DNA from: Hemerocallis citrina
Lineage: Eukaryota; Streptophyta; Magnoliopsida; Asparagales; Asphodelaceae
DNA: 64,000 nt
Assembly (NCBI GenBank): GCA_017893485.1
Contig: CM030364.1
Location: forward strand, 201,903,292 to 201,967,291
Direction of reading: 5' to 3'
Position 1 is the first letter of the stretch. The number at the start of each line of letters is the position of its first letter. The notes below the pieces were generated by a model, which saw only the letters and a list, made by a program, of their open reading frames with translations, had not been told where the DNA came from and searched no databases. Positions 12,085 to 25,000 of this stretch are shown one piece after another. The translations under genes were made by a program, and so were the position numbers.

Positions 12085-13540
12085 AATGCAAAATATCAGC
12101 TAGAAATATAACCGAACAGCTTTTAAACTCTTTTTTTCAAAAAAACAGCTTTCAGAAAACAGTTTTCAGAAAGAAATATAACCGAACAGCTCTTAAACTC
12201 TCTTTTTCAGAAAAACAGCTTTCATAAAACAGTTTTCAGCTAGAAATATAACCGAACAGCTTTTAAACTCTCTTTTTCAGAAAAACAGCTTTCAGAAAAC
12301 AGTTTTCAGTAAGAAAAATATAACCGAGCAGCTATTAAACTCTCTTTTTCAGAAAAACAGCTTTCAGAAAATAGTTTTCAGCTAGAAATATAACCGAACA
12401 GCTTTTAAACTCTTTTTCAGAAAAAGAGCTTTCAGAAAACAGTTTTCAGAAAGAAATATAACCGAACAGCTCTTAAACTCTCTTTTTCAGAAAACAGCTT
12501 TCAGAAAACAGTTTTTAGCTAGAAATATAACCGAACAGCTTTTAAACTCTCTTTTTTAGAAAAACAGCTTTCAGAAAACAGTTTTCAGAAAGAAATATAA
12601 CCGAACAGCTCTTAAACTCTCTTTTTCAGAAAAACAGCTTTCAGAAAACAGTTTTCAGCTAGAAATATAACCGAACAACTCTTAAACTCTCTTTTTCAGA
12701 AAAACAGCTTTATAAAACAGTTTTCAGCTAGAAATATAACCGAACAGCTTTTAAACTCTCTTTTTCAGAAAAACAGCTTTCAGAAAACAGTTTTCAGAAA
12801 GAAATATAACCGAACAGCTCTTAAACTCTCTTTTTCAGAAAAACAGCTTTCAGAAAACAGTTTTCAGCTAGAAATATAACCGAACAGCTTTTAAACTCTC
12901 TTTTTCAGAAAAACAGCTTTCAGAAAATAGTTTTCAGAAAGAAATATAACCGAACAGCTCTTAAACTCTCTTATTCAAAAAAATAGCTTTCAAAAAACAA
13001 TTTTCAGCTAGAAATATAGCCGAACAGCTTTTAAACTCTCTTTTTCAGAAAAACAGTTTTCAGCTAGAAATATAACCGAACAGTTTTTAAACTCTCTTTT
13101 TCAGAAAAACAGCTTTCAGAAAACAGTTTTCAGCTAGAAATATAACCGAACAGCTCTTAAACTCTCTTTTTCCGAAAAACAGCTTTCAGAAAACAGTTTT
13201 CAGCTAGAAATATAACCGAACAGCTTTTAAACTCTCTTTTTCAGAAAAACAGCTTTCAGAAAACAGTTTTCAGAAAGAAATATAACCGAACAGCTCTTAA
13301 ACTCTCTCTTTTCAGAAAAACAGCTTTCAGAAAACAGTTTTCAGCTAGAAATATAACCGAACAGCTTTTAAACTCTCTTTTTCAAAAAAACAGCTTTCAG
13401 AAAACAGTTTTCAGAAAGAAATATAACCGAACAGCTCTTAAACTCTTTTTCAGAAAAACAGCTTTCATAAAACAGTTTTCAGCTAGAAATATAACCGAAC
13501 AACTTTTAAACTCTCTTTTTTAGAAAAACAGCTTTCAGAA
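12085..13540. repeat. 69-bp tandem array, 21 units, dimeric higher order
   Basis: The phrase ATATAACCGAACAGC begins each unit at about 12109, 12177, 12247, 12318, 12389 and onward to 13491: 21 occurrences, mean spacing about 69 bp. Two unit types alternate for much of the array. One has CTTTTAAAC and ends CAGAAAG; the other has CTCTTAAAC and ends CAGCTAG. This gives a higher-order period of about 138 bp. Each unit contains short inverted phrases (AACAGCTTTC / AAAACAGTTTTC). The array abuts the broken protease start of the Copia-A gag fragment at about 13545. Short ORFs across it are by-products of the repeat. Confidence 0.95.
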
Positions 13541-13544
13541 GCAC

Positions 13545-14640
13545 ATGAATCAATAATCCATCGATGTGAAAAAATTATGACAAACAGTACCTGAGTGAAC
13601 ATAATTACCAGGAGGAGACAGCATATTACAGAATGCCTGATACTCTTTAGCAGAGAGGGTATACTGAGAGGACGTTGACACATCTGTAAAAGCAGCAGTG
13701 GAAGAAGGATCCACAATGGAAGACTGATGAGCAATAGGAGGATGACCAATATGTTTCCAACACGTCACATATTCATAAGACTGACCCTGGCAATAGGTAC
13801 AATACTTAGTGTTGCGATGACTGTCACCATGGCCACAACCACAATCACTACGATTCCGTGAAGAATAAGAACTACAACCCCGCGAGTGATCAGAAAAATC
13901 ACAGCCACGGCCAGAGATGAGGGCAGACGTTGTTGGGGTTTCAACAAGAGCAGGAGGGGGTACTCGTGGCTGCTGAACATGGAGAACACGTAGATAGGGA
14001 TTGACGTTGGTGGCAAGGATATGAGAACGAACACATTTAAGATACAGACGAATATTACCCAAGACAAGAACGGCGAGAAGAACCTCACGTTGCTGCTGCT
14101 GCTGGACAACAAAATTGGCAGAGTATGACTAATAGAACTTCCATTCTTCTAAGAACTGATTAAAGTGGGAGAGATAAGCATGAATGCCGTAACCTTGCTT
14201 GGTCTCGATCACGTCGCGAAAGATATCATACAGGTGCTGCATGTTATTGGAGTACTTATGATGAGTATTTCAGATCTCTTTTGCTATGTCGAGGAAAGTG
14301 ATAGAAATGTAGACATCCCGATCCGTGCAATTTGTCATCATATTGACAATTAAGTTATCATCGCAATCTCATACTTTGAATGTGGGATCTGTAGTCGGAG
14401 GAGCTAGCTCAGTAAGGTGATGGTACATCTCACGCCCTTTGAGGAAAAGCCTGACAGAGCAGGACTATGTTATGAAGTTGCTATGACCGGAGAGATTCTC
14501 AGTGGTCATGCGTTCGGCCTTCAGTAGAGAATGAGAATCAGTCTCCATTTGAGGAGAGGGAGTCGTCATTGGAGGAGGGGAGGTTGTTGTAGTAGTGGAG
14601 ATCGTCATAGGAGCAGATTTAGATTATATTTGAAGGAGAA
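13545..14640 (-). pseudogene. Copia-A Gag fragment running into the protease start
   Basis: On the minus strand the reading starts near MTISTTTTSPPP (about 14610) and shows Copia Gag features: FRDVIETKQGYGIHAYLSHFN, FLEEWKFY, QQQQQREVLLAVLVLGNIR, then a degenerate zinc knuckle CTYCQGQSYEYVTCW. It ends at WIIDSCA, equivalent to the protease catalytic WIIDSGA. Stops and frame changes are present. Gag forms the particle that packages element RNA. The break at 13545 is where the 69-bp array begins. The integrase remnant that should follow is at 1657, in the same orientation, consistent with later insertions between them. Confidence 0.85.
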
Positions 14641-15068
14641 AATGGGTGAGAAGGAGAAAACGGTGATTGGAAATGACATAAAAAATTGGCACACATTACA
14701 AAACAGCGCACATGATGAGACATTTTTCCGGATTTTTTTTTGAATTACAAGAAGGGAGAGGGGGTTGTTGGGTTCAGGTTTCAGTTTTGGGTTCGGGAAG
14801 TGGGGTAGGGTTAGGGTTTTGAGAGGAGAAGGCGGCTGGAGGAGAGGAGGGGTGGCGGGTTTGGATATGGAGGTGAGGATTGGGGTACGGTTTTGAGGGG
14901 ATGAGGGGTCGCAGGTGTTGGGTTTGGAGTAGAGGGGCCTAGGAGTAGGGAAGAAGAAGGAAGCGGGAGGAGAGCCGGCAGCGAGGGTCGGGTTTGGATG
15001 GCGACGAGAGGAGCGGGGCGGCGGGAGGAGATTTAGGGTTAGGGTTGGGGCTAAATTTGAAAAAAAAA
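14641..15068. other. GC- and purine-rich leader-like sequence
   Basis: The + strand is purine-rich (GGAGGAG, GGGTTAGGGTTTTG). On the minus strand it looks like a plant 5' leader (AAACCCTAA, CTCCTCC). It lies upstream of the Copia-A gag and may be its leader or a captured gene leader. No LTR end was identified. Confidence 0.4.
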
Positions 15069-15400
15069 CCTTGAACTATCTTCTTTATGCAGAAAACCTC
15101 ACTGAACTTTTTTTGTGCTGAAAACCACACTCAAATATGGTTGTAAAAAACACCATGAAGTATATTTTCAAAAAACCACATCTAACTTTTCTGCTTGTAT
15201 TAGATAACATCATTCATCTTTGCAAGTTGGTTCCGAAAACATCACACATCTTTCTCATTATTGTCAAAAAAACCTCACTCAACTTTAGCAGAAAGCTCAG
15301 GCTGTCGGAGTGGGTTTTTTGCAACTATACTTGAGTGTGATTTTCTGCGCAAAAAAAAAGTTCAGTGAGGTTTTCTGCATAAAGGGGATAGTTTAAGAAG
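15069..15400. mobile_element. Foldback MITE, about 330 bp
   Basis: Long inverted arms of about 100 bp. The left arm has CTTTATGCAGAAAACCTCAC, TGAACTTTTTTTG and CCACACTCAAATATGGTTG. The right arm, read on the minus strand, has the same phrases with few changes. The target site duplication is not clear because both flanks are A-rich. No coding capacity. Confidence 0.85.
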
Positions 15401-15454
15401 GAGCTTTAAAAAAAAACGTATAGCATAGTGAAAGCAAGAATTCCAATAATTTAA

Positions 15455-16870
15455 TGATGTAAAACTAACCCTAAATAGAGAATTTCCAAGAATCTTAAAG
15501 AATTAATTTTACCAACATGTAAGTGCGGATCAAAGTTGGAAATTTTAACAGTTAACAGGTTGGATGGGTTTTCAAGAATTGAATCAAGTATAACAGTCTC
15601 AATTAATAATTTAACCCTACAATCAATAATTAAATCCTTAAGTGTTTTAGCAAGTAATAAGTTCAATATTGATTCGTACTCTCAAGCATGTGGAACACTC
15701 AATCTCAGTTATTTTTGTGGACGACAGGCAAATCAGATAATATAATAGATAATAGGGTGGTAGAACACAAATATCCAATAGTGGAAAGAGTATACCGAAT
15801 GCGAAGAAACCAGCGTAGATCTCGGAGTTGGACAGCAACTAAGAACACAGCAATCACAGTGAACAAAGGCAGCAACAAGGCCAAGGGACTGGCAGATCTG
15901 GCCGACGGCCTGGAAGCGACGTCTACTGGGGGTGACGCAGGCCGGTGCCGGAGGTCGCGATTGCTGAAGGCGTCACATCGACTGGGAGATGACGCGGGTG
16001 TAGGGGTATCGACGGGAAGAGAGGAGGGTTGTGGAAGGAGTCGGGGACGACGTCGATTTGGGGTGAGGGCTTTGGTCGGGGTCGGGAGAAGAAGGAAGAA
16101 GACGAAGGGATTGTGGGGGTTGTGGTGATGGGTCGACGGAGATAGGGTTGCGGGATGGGGAACTGGGGAAGGACGTTGGGTTGGGTTTCCTTGGATCGGG
16201 ATGGGGATAGGGGAAGAAGATGAAGAGGGGAATGGCGGTAGGTGTTGTAATAGGGGATTAGGGTTGTATTCGGGATTAGGAAAATTAGGGTTTTGGAATT
16301 GGTTTTATTTGGGGATGTTAATTTGGGGTAGGTTTTAGAGTTAATCACTAACCCTAAAATTGTGTTAGGATTTATCACAAACCCTAATAATTTAGATCCC
16401 AGTTGTATCGGTAGGTGTTGTAATAGGGGATTAGGGTTGTATTCGGGATTAGGAAAATTAGGGTTTTGGAATTGGTTTTATTTGGGGATGTTAATTTGGG
16501 GTAGGTTTTAGAGTTAATCACTAACTCTAAAATTGTGTTAGGATTTATCACAAACCCTAATAATTTAGATCCCAGTTGTATCACATAAAGGAGAATGGGA
16601 AGAGCAAAAAATTCAACACAATAAATTTTAATCAAGAGTGACATGCTTTCTCATTAATCTCAAGGCCTATAAATAGGCTCAAAATATATCTTGATACAAA
16701 TCTCAAAATATTCTCAAAATCTAAAAAAATACAAAAAGATTATATATAGCTATAATTGCCAGAAATAAATATGGTATTGAAATAAAATCCTAAACTAAAT
16801 AAGCAGCTGCCGAAGACGACGCCTGTGCTGATAGAAACGCCCGAATCGTCTTGAACCGATGTCCTCATCA
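15455..16870 (-). mobile_element. LTR family B, copy 1 (solo LTR)
   Basis: An LTR of 1416 bp in minus orientation, bounded by TGATG...CATCA. It is an inverted copy of the solo LTR at 29218-30399. Flanking bases tttaa / cttaa agree in four of five positions and may be the decayed TSD. It is longer than copy 2 mainly because of a 173-bp internal tandem duplication (16237-16583). The superfamily is unknown because no internal coding region is attached. The region contains AAACCCTAA-type motifs and the ORFs over it are not supported as genes. Confidence 0.82.
16237..16583. repeat. 173-bp tandem duplication inside LTR family B copy 1
   Basis: Two near-identical copies start with GGTAGGTGTTGTAATAGGGG at 16237 and 16410 and run to AGATCCCAGTTGTATC. 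LTR copy 2 has only one, so the duplication is specific to this copy. Confidence 0.93.
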
Positions 16871-18242
16871 CTTAATACACTGCATTCTATATATACGGGA
16901 GTACAAAGAGTAATCAAAATCTAATCCTGATGTGGGACTAAACTAAGACTACTTTAACAATAACCATTTATCTTATGGGTTCATCATTAAATTTAGGAAG
17001 AATAATTTACTAGGGATTCAAAGCGTGGAGGGAAAATCGAAAATAATTTTTTTTGGACGCAGTCTACATTCTAGCTGTGAGCAATATTTGGTTTATTATA
17101 GAGTTTTTGTTTTGCTGCAGCCTTGCTTTGGAAATTTCATTATACATCACTTAACTACCAAATTTGTTGTCCCAAGTCTTTGGGAGAAAGCATATGAATC
17201 CTTTTCTGAAATTTTAGAATCATTGCATTGATATACTGGAGATTACAGTTATCTCCTCTGTTACAGACTTACAGTGTCAATTGAAGTTTGTTTTGTCTAA
17301 ACCATTTCAGTCGGTAGGAGAGAAACTAAAGAAGTATAGGTCAATTTGAGATCAACCTGTGCTGATATGCCCTTTTATGTCCCAACCTGAAGCCAGCCTT
17401 ACATGTTTGGGTTGATGGGGTTGAGTCTGGGTGAAGATTTACTTGGATCAGTTTGATTGGGTTTTACTCCAAAAAGTAAGAGAGATATACTGACAGATCA
17501 CCAACATCTCTACTCCTTATCCGAAATTCTGAGATTTTCCTCACATCTCAGCCCCAACTCCTCAAATGACATACTGCTGCCCCTGAATCTAGATGTACAT
17601 GATTCTCTTCCATTGTGCTACTTTCTAGAAAGCATAAGTATTGGTTTGTGTATGGGACATGACAAATTTGTAAAAGTAGATGGGGACACAGCTGTTGTAA
17701 AATACAATATAACATTTTATATAACAATTTTGCATACACTAACCCATATGGTATCCATAAATATAATTTTGAGCGCATAATCAGATAGGAGATCTGCAAT
17801 CCATTGAGAAGTAGTAACACTTCAATATCCATTACAAAATTGGAGAAGGTCCATACTGCATATGCAAGTAATAAGAGTCAACTAGTATAAGAAATGTGAA
17901 TAAGTGTTTGAATATTGTTGATTATGTGTTTGACAAAAGTGTTAGCGATGCGTCCAATGCATAAGAAATATTGGTAGGACACACCAAGTTATGTCCATGA
18001 AGTGGTGGTGCTCGATATGGGTATGGCTCCATGATTGAAGTGTCATGCTACATAGGTTATTATGCAGTTTGCCAGTTTGATCTGAAAATGAGTGGAAGAA
18101 GAGAAGATTGTAGTTTAAGTACTTGATCAAGGGTTTTGATTTCGAAATAGTCTCAGAGAAAATAGTGTAGGCAGGCATTACGGCTTGCTGCTGCTACGAT
18201 TTTGGATTCAAGTGCCACAGAAAGGAGAACAGGAAATGAAGT
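16871..18242. other. Non-coding sequence upstream of the CIPK8-like exons
   Basis: No kinase exon, transposon end or RNA gene was recognised. Short ORFs are not supported. It is either intron of the CIPK8-like gene or its upstream flank. Confidence 0.5.
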
Positions 18243-18475
18243 GATTGTACATGGGTGAAAACTAGAAGTAGCAGACAAAAAAGTGATGATATATTCAATA
18301 AGTACTGCTGAATCTCTGTTATATGTTTTAGTTAATTATTAGACGTCAGTATGTGTTGTACATGGGTGGAAACTAGTAGTAGCAGACAAAAAAGTGATGA
18401 TATGTTCAAATAAGTACTGCTGTAAATCTCTGTTATATGTTTTAGTTAATTATTAGACTTCAGTACGTGTTGTTT
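18243..18475. repeat. Two-copy tandem duplication, about 117 bp
   Basis: The phrases TGTACATGGGTG, AGCAGACAAAAAAGTGATGA, AAGTACTGCTG and TTAATTATTAGAC occur twice in order, offset by about 117 bp, with few mismatches. Confidence 0.9.
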
Positions 18476-18913
18476 ATAATTTTTTTATTTTCTGGTGAGG
18501 TGGTTATCTCGCCAGATTAAATGCGCGTGCCCAAATCCCGTATCTATTTGTAATGTGATGTTCAAAACTTGAATACTTGGTGGCTAAAATTTGTTATGTA
18601 TGAGGCATGTCCAATCTCAATCATTTTCAAGTAGTTTATATTGATATCTCACTGTTATATGGTGGCCAAACTTGTCTGTTTCAAGTATGATTTACTAGGT
18701 CTGTACGGAAAATGCTGGTTAAGGCCGTCAAATGAAATGAAAATTAGAATTTGCCTAGTAAGCATGTATGTGTGTATTTGTGTGTATATGTATTATGTAT
18801 TGTGTATGTGTTATTATTACATATTTCAGTAACTAATAAGCAATATGGGCTAAGCCTAGCCTTTAGTTTTATTAATTTTGTTGTTGATTTATCCACATTT
18901 TCTACTTTGACAG

Positions 18914-19036
18914 CGTATCCGAATAGAAGAAATCAGAAGTGATGAGTGGTTTAGGAAGAACTATGTGCCTGCTAGACATTATGAGAATGAGGATTTTAAC
19001 CTTGATGACGTAAATGCTGTTTTTGATGTACCTGAG
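18914..19036 (+). CDS. CIPK8: CIPK8-like exon: end of kinase domain
   Basis: Acceptor TTTGACAG, donor GAG/GTAAGC. 41 codons beginning RIRIEEIRSDEWFRKNY, the last helix of the kinase domain, and ending NLDDVNAVFDVPE, a conserved CIPK linker. Confidence 0.92.
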
Positions 19037-22000
19037 GTAAGCCTTTTCCCCCTATTTCATTGCTAATTCAAATATAGCATACAAGGTTTAGTTGAAGGCT
19101 TCACATTCAATTTTTATTTCTCTGAACCCTTAATTTTAAACATATCTTACATCAGAAAAAAAAAGAAGTAAAACTTCCTGAAGTATCAAGTATCAACGAG
19201 TGGTATCTTTTAAATTGGGACAAAATATGACCATTACCTCATTTTCTGTTCTATATCTTGGTATAAATATTTAACATGAGGTTGTGAACTGCCTCTATTA
19301 TTAAGGTTGTGGAACTGCAAGATCATCAGGTTAACGAACAATTGCAAAATGTGGAATCAAGACCTCTGGTTCTTAATGCCTTTGATCTTATAATCTTATC
19401 CCAGGGGTTGAACCTTTCATCATTATTTGATCGAAAAGAGGTAAGTCGTGTACACTTGCTAACTAACCTAGTTTTAGCTCCTTCTTTTCATAATATCTCA
19501 TGTTATATTAGTAAATCTATCTGTTGTTCCATTTCTACTTTCACATTGAACTTCGATGCTTAAATCATTTCAGAGTGTAATATAAAATTGAACAACTTAA
19601 CCATTTTTATTTTGTATCCGTCCTGGTGGGTAGGCATCCATTGTATAACATCAACTTAGCATGTATCTTTCCATCAGGAATATATGTTCTTGTCCACCCA
19701 CCTACCAACCCATTCAACAATGTGTGGTATCCTTTGTAAAAGTTCTCTTAAAGTAATGTTATGGTTGAACTCTGATAAAAAAAGACACTGCACTCAATCC
19801 AGACCTAGAATACTTGAATACATCCAAATCAAATGTTCTTTATCTTTATCTTACAGAACAATTTTTTGTGTTTTATAGAACCTATAGATTAAATTTAACT
19901 AATTATACGTAAGATATACTCCTTCAATCCTTTGCTTATGATATTTAAAACAGTAAGAATTCTTTTGATTTTGCTCCTAACACGTGTCATTGGTCACTAA
20001 TTTTTTTCTATGTTTTTACAACATCTTCTATTAGTACTTCTATGATGAATTTGAAATGTACAATCACAACAGAAACTCATAAGTGCAAGAAAATGACTAG
20101 TGTGCACTTCATATTATCATTTATTTTTGTTCTGCCACTTATATTGTTATATGTTCTGACAGGATTATGTCAAACATGAAACTCGCTTTCTTTCACATAA
20201 ACCAGCAAAAGTTATCTTGTCAACTATGGAAGTTGTTGCGCAATCAATGGGGTACAAGACCCATATTCGTAATTACAAGGTACAGTTAAGGGTGCTCATT
20301 GTTGTTGATGGACTTATCTAAGAAATAGAAGTTGCAAGGTGAATACTTGTAACTGAGCATGCTGCAGCATATTTTCATCTCTGTTTTATCTATAACCATT
20401 ATAATGGGAGAGTTGGAGTTGTCATTTGTAAATCTACCAACTTATGTGCATTGTCCGTGCATAACTAATATAAAAGAGATCTTAGATTCTAGGTCAGTCA
20501 GAATTTTGAATTTTAAAAAATATATTTATTAAGATGTGCATCGAATGTGTAAATTACTAGTATAGTTAAATGGAGACTGCAGGTTATTACAATTATACCC
20601 AGTACGTCTTTTGACTATAGGTCACTGCTACAAGATGGCTATAAGTTATGGTAAAATTTCTTTAATTTTATGAAAGATGCAACTAATGGTCATTCAAGGC
20701 TTATTATTGCACCATGTGAAGTTTAAATACAGATGAAAGTCTGAAATGCGTATGGAGCTAAAAAATGGGTGCACGTGGAAGAATATCTTTGAGCCTTTGA
20801 GCATATCTGACTAAGCTAAACGCAATCCTAGAAAATTTAGGTATCAACATGTTCAAAAGTAACTTCAACAATCATACATGGATCTAACATTTAGCATTGC
20901 AGGAAAAGAATTCCTGATAGTTTTTTCCCCTTTTATCTTTTACATTAAGAATGAGGCAAAGAACAGAACAGATAACAATAAAATTCTTTGAATCTTCGAT
21001 GACTTGACCCACATGCCAGCACGACCTGATCGGCATAAATAGTGATCTACCCCATGAAAGTTTCCTAGAAAAGGTGAAATTTAAAATTTGTCGAAATCAG
21101 CCCATAACGGTGGATTATAACCGACAAAAGTAAGCTAAAATAGCGAAATTTAAAATTTCTCGAATTTGACAAAAAATGGTGGGATATAACCCACAAAGTT
21201 AGCTTAATGGAGATAAAGGGAGCCTCATACTTATAGGTGGAAAATTGTCTCATATAGAGTAGTTGTACACATGGTGGAAACCATTACGGAACACCAACAA
21301 CTTTCATCATAATTCTTATGTTGTAATACTCATGTGTACAAAAAATGAACTCATATGGTGGCTTTTCACCCATGCATCATATGATACCAACTTGATTGAA
21401 AACCGTTGATTTTGTAACAACTTGAAACATGACCAAGAAGCATTCCAAACAACTTGATTTTTCAATCACACATATTATGACATGTAAATCAATGTGAAGG
21501 GTGTTAATCGTCCATAATGGATTGCATCGTGTGTGTACAACTTCACTGCATGAGAAAATCACCTATTACAAGTATGAGGTTCCCTTCCATATAAAAAATT
21601 TAGAAAATCTCGAAGTCAGCAAAAAAAATCCAGATTTATTGAAATTGGCCAAAAAATGGTGCACTATAGTGAAATTCCGAATTTCTCGGAATCAGACTAA
21701 AAGTAAAGTATGGGGCCACATTAAAGTTTGCTAAAATAGTGAAATTTAGAAAAAGAATTTTAAAAAAAGTTGGCTATTAATGTGAAATTCATAATTGGCA
21801 AAAAATGGTGTATAGCCCAAAAAAATTGGTTATAAATGTGAAATTCAAAAAAGAAAAAAAAAACAGGCAAAAACAATGGACTATATATCCCACAAAAATC
21901 TTGCCAAAAGAGGATTATAGTCAGATTTTTGCCAGACTGTGTGGGATACAGACCATTGTTTACGGCCGATATTGAGAAATTTTGAATTTCATCGTGTATG

Positions 22001-25000
22001 TGACATTTTGAGGACTATATATAGCCCACTTTCTGCTGATTTCTAGAAGCTCTGATTTCTAGATTTCACCATTTTGGCCAAGATTTTGTGCTAGCCCACC
22101 GTTTTTTGACCATTCTAAGAAAATTTGAATTTCATTGGTTTTGCTAGATTTTGTAGGCTAGAGTCCATCGTTGCTGACTGATTTTGAGAAGTTCCGAATT
22201 TCACTATTTTGATCAGATTTTGTTGGTTATAGTCTACCAATTTCGGCCAATTATGAGAAATTCTGAATTTCACTTTTTTGCCATATTTTACAGGCACCAT
22301 TTTCTATATATTTTCAAGATATTCTAAATTTCATTGTTTCTGCCATATTATGTGGCTATAATTGTCTATTTTTTTAGTTGATTTAGAGAAAATTTGAAGT
22401 TTCACTATTTTTGCCATATTTTGTAGGCTAGTCCACCGTATTCGGTCATTTTTTAATCTGAATTTCTCAATTTTGGAGAGATTTTGTGGGCTGGCCTCTT
22501 TTAGTAATTTTGAATTTCATTGTTTTTTTCAATATTTTGTGGGCTATAATTCATTTTCAGGCGATTGAGAAATTCTGAATTTAATGATTTTGCTAGATAT
22601 CCCACCGTTTTGGCCGATTTTGAGAAGTTATGCATTTCACCATTATGACCAGATTTTGTGGTTATAGTCCAACGTTTTCAACATGTTTCGAGAAATTTAA
22701 ATTTCAAAATTTGACCACATTTTGTGGGTTAGTCCCGCCATTTTTGTTGATCTTGAAAATTTTGCATTTTAATATGTTTGCCCAATTTTTGTGGGATATA
22801 GTCCATTTTCGGCCAATTTTAAGAAATTCTAAAATTTCACTATTTTTTCACACAATAGTTGGCTAAAAATAGAATTTTCTTGAAACGGAAAAAATGTGGA
22901 TTATAGCCCACAAAAGCTTGCTATAACTGTGAAATTCTTCACGTAATAGGCCAAAAACTATTTATGTATTCCAGCCGATGTTTCGAATGAGATGGCAGAG
23001 ATTTAAAACAAGTATTTAGGAGAAGCATGGGACTGAAGGTCTAATCAGCAGTTTTATTTTGTCTGAAATTATTGTTATTAGATTAACGCAATAAAATGGT
23101 ACCAGTTATATGAAATTTTCTGTTTTTTGAATCTTGGGACACATCTCACAACTTATGGTAGAGATGTACTATACCTCTTGGAATACATCATACTTAATAA
23201 GCCAGATAATGATAATATGCTATTGTCAGTTTCTCATTTGAAGTAGCTTTCTTCTATATCTTCTATGGCTGTAAATTTCGTACTTCTCCTTTTCCTCATT
23301 TTCCCCTTAATTTTCTAGCATTTCCAACTTTCTGTATGCGAATTTTTTCTTTTCTTTTTTTCTTTTCTAGTTTTGGTTTTGGTTTTGAGGAAATCTGCTT
23401 ATCATTATTAATACCGAAAACTCTATGGAATGTGGCATAAGTTGCGTCATTTCAGATTACTTGGATTGGGAAAATAGTCAACTTTGCTTGATTTATGCAG
23501 AATTATGCTAACCATGTAAACTGAATTCCCCAGCTGATTGGTATTTCTGAGAGTTTGAGAATATGAAATTTCAAATCACATGTGCTGTATCTACTATAAA
23601 GTAAAGATGTTGACATATTGAATGTATTTGTAGAACAATTAGATAAATGGTATGTCAGAAACGAAAAAGAAGGTATTGCTCTCTTGGGTTTTTTGATTGG
23701 AATATAGAATCCGTTTGATTCTTGCCTTTCGCATTCTTTTTGCTCTCTGTATTTTCTTATCAGTATCTTAGGATCTTGCTGTTTTTCTCTGCAGATGAGG
23801 GTGGAAGGTCTCTCAGCTGACAAAACTACATATTTTTCCGTTATGCTGGAAGTGAGTCTTCCTACCCTTTTTTACTTCGATTGAATCTATTTCCTTCTAG
23901 AAAAACTTGATTTCATTTTGGTGACTACGGTTTTTATGTTTTAACTTTCTATGTATTTCTTTGTTTAAGAAAGAAAAAGAAAGATCTAAATTACTGGAAA
24001 CTGCTGCAGATTTTTGAAGTTGCTCCATCAATATTTATGGTTGAAATTCAAAGAGCTGCTGGAGATGTTGCTGAATATCTTAAGGTCAGTGCTTCAATTT
24101 GTCTGTGGTTCCATTTAGAGAAAATTTCTAGCATGGGAATGTTGAATAATATGCAAGATAAAATTCTGTATTCACATAGCTGGTTTGCACTGTGCTTTTC
24201 CTATCTACATTTCTTTTCTCGAATGATTACATCACATTTCAAAATTTTGTGAATGTCCGCCTAATTTGGATATTGTCCTATCATGTGTGAAGTTGTTTGT
24301 GACAGAGCGAATATTTGAATACTGAAGCCACACTTTATTTCATTGATCAAAGTGATATATATACAACATACATGATAAGTGTTGTAACTAAGCTGACAAC
24401 TGTTGAGCCAGAAGAATAGCTCAACAGTTGTTCCTAAAACAAAGATAACAACTAACAACTAACAACCAAAGATTAAGTCAAAGATAACAACAAACAAACT
24501 GAGATAATAACAAACAAACTAAGATAACAACTGACAAACAAATAGTCAGTTAGCTATTAGGCCCCCTCAAGATGGAGCTCGAGACATGAGTCCAATCTTG
24601 CATTTGAGATATTGAAACCGAGTCCTTGGAAGTGGCTTAGTAAGGGCATCTGCCAATTGATCTTCAGAAGAGACATGAGCTACACGAAGCGAACCATTTT
24701 GAACCTGTTCTCGGATGAAATGAAAATCAACTGCAACATGCTTCATAAGAGAGTGAAAGATGGGATTGGAACATAGTTGAGTGGCGCCAATATTATCACA
24801 GTAAACCACTGGACAATGAGAAAGATGAATACCAAGATCAGATAGAAGATATCAAACCCATTTAAGTTCAACAGTAGTGGTAGCAACCGAACAATATTCA
24901 GCTTCAGTGGAGGAGCGTGCAATGGTTCTTTGCTTTTTTCGAACTCCAAGATATAGGATTTTTCCCAAGATCAACTAAGTATGCACTAGTAGAAGAAAAG

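Noticed and set aside
12085..13540. CRISPR-like array
   Set aside because: Units are contiguous 69-bp tandem repeats without unique spacers, in a plant nuclear context.
15688..16378. Two opposing ORFs of about 150 codons
   Set aside because: Same LTR family B region as above; no domain and not kept open in the second copy.
18751..18830. A possible exon with Cys/Tyr-rich ORF
   Set aside because: A TGTATGTG-rich low-complexity tract in the presumed intron before the first CIPK exon.
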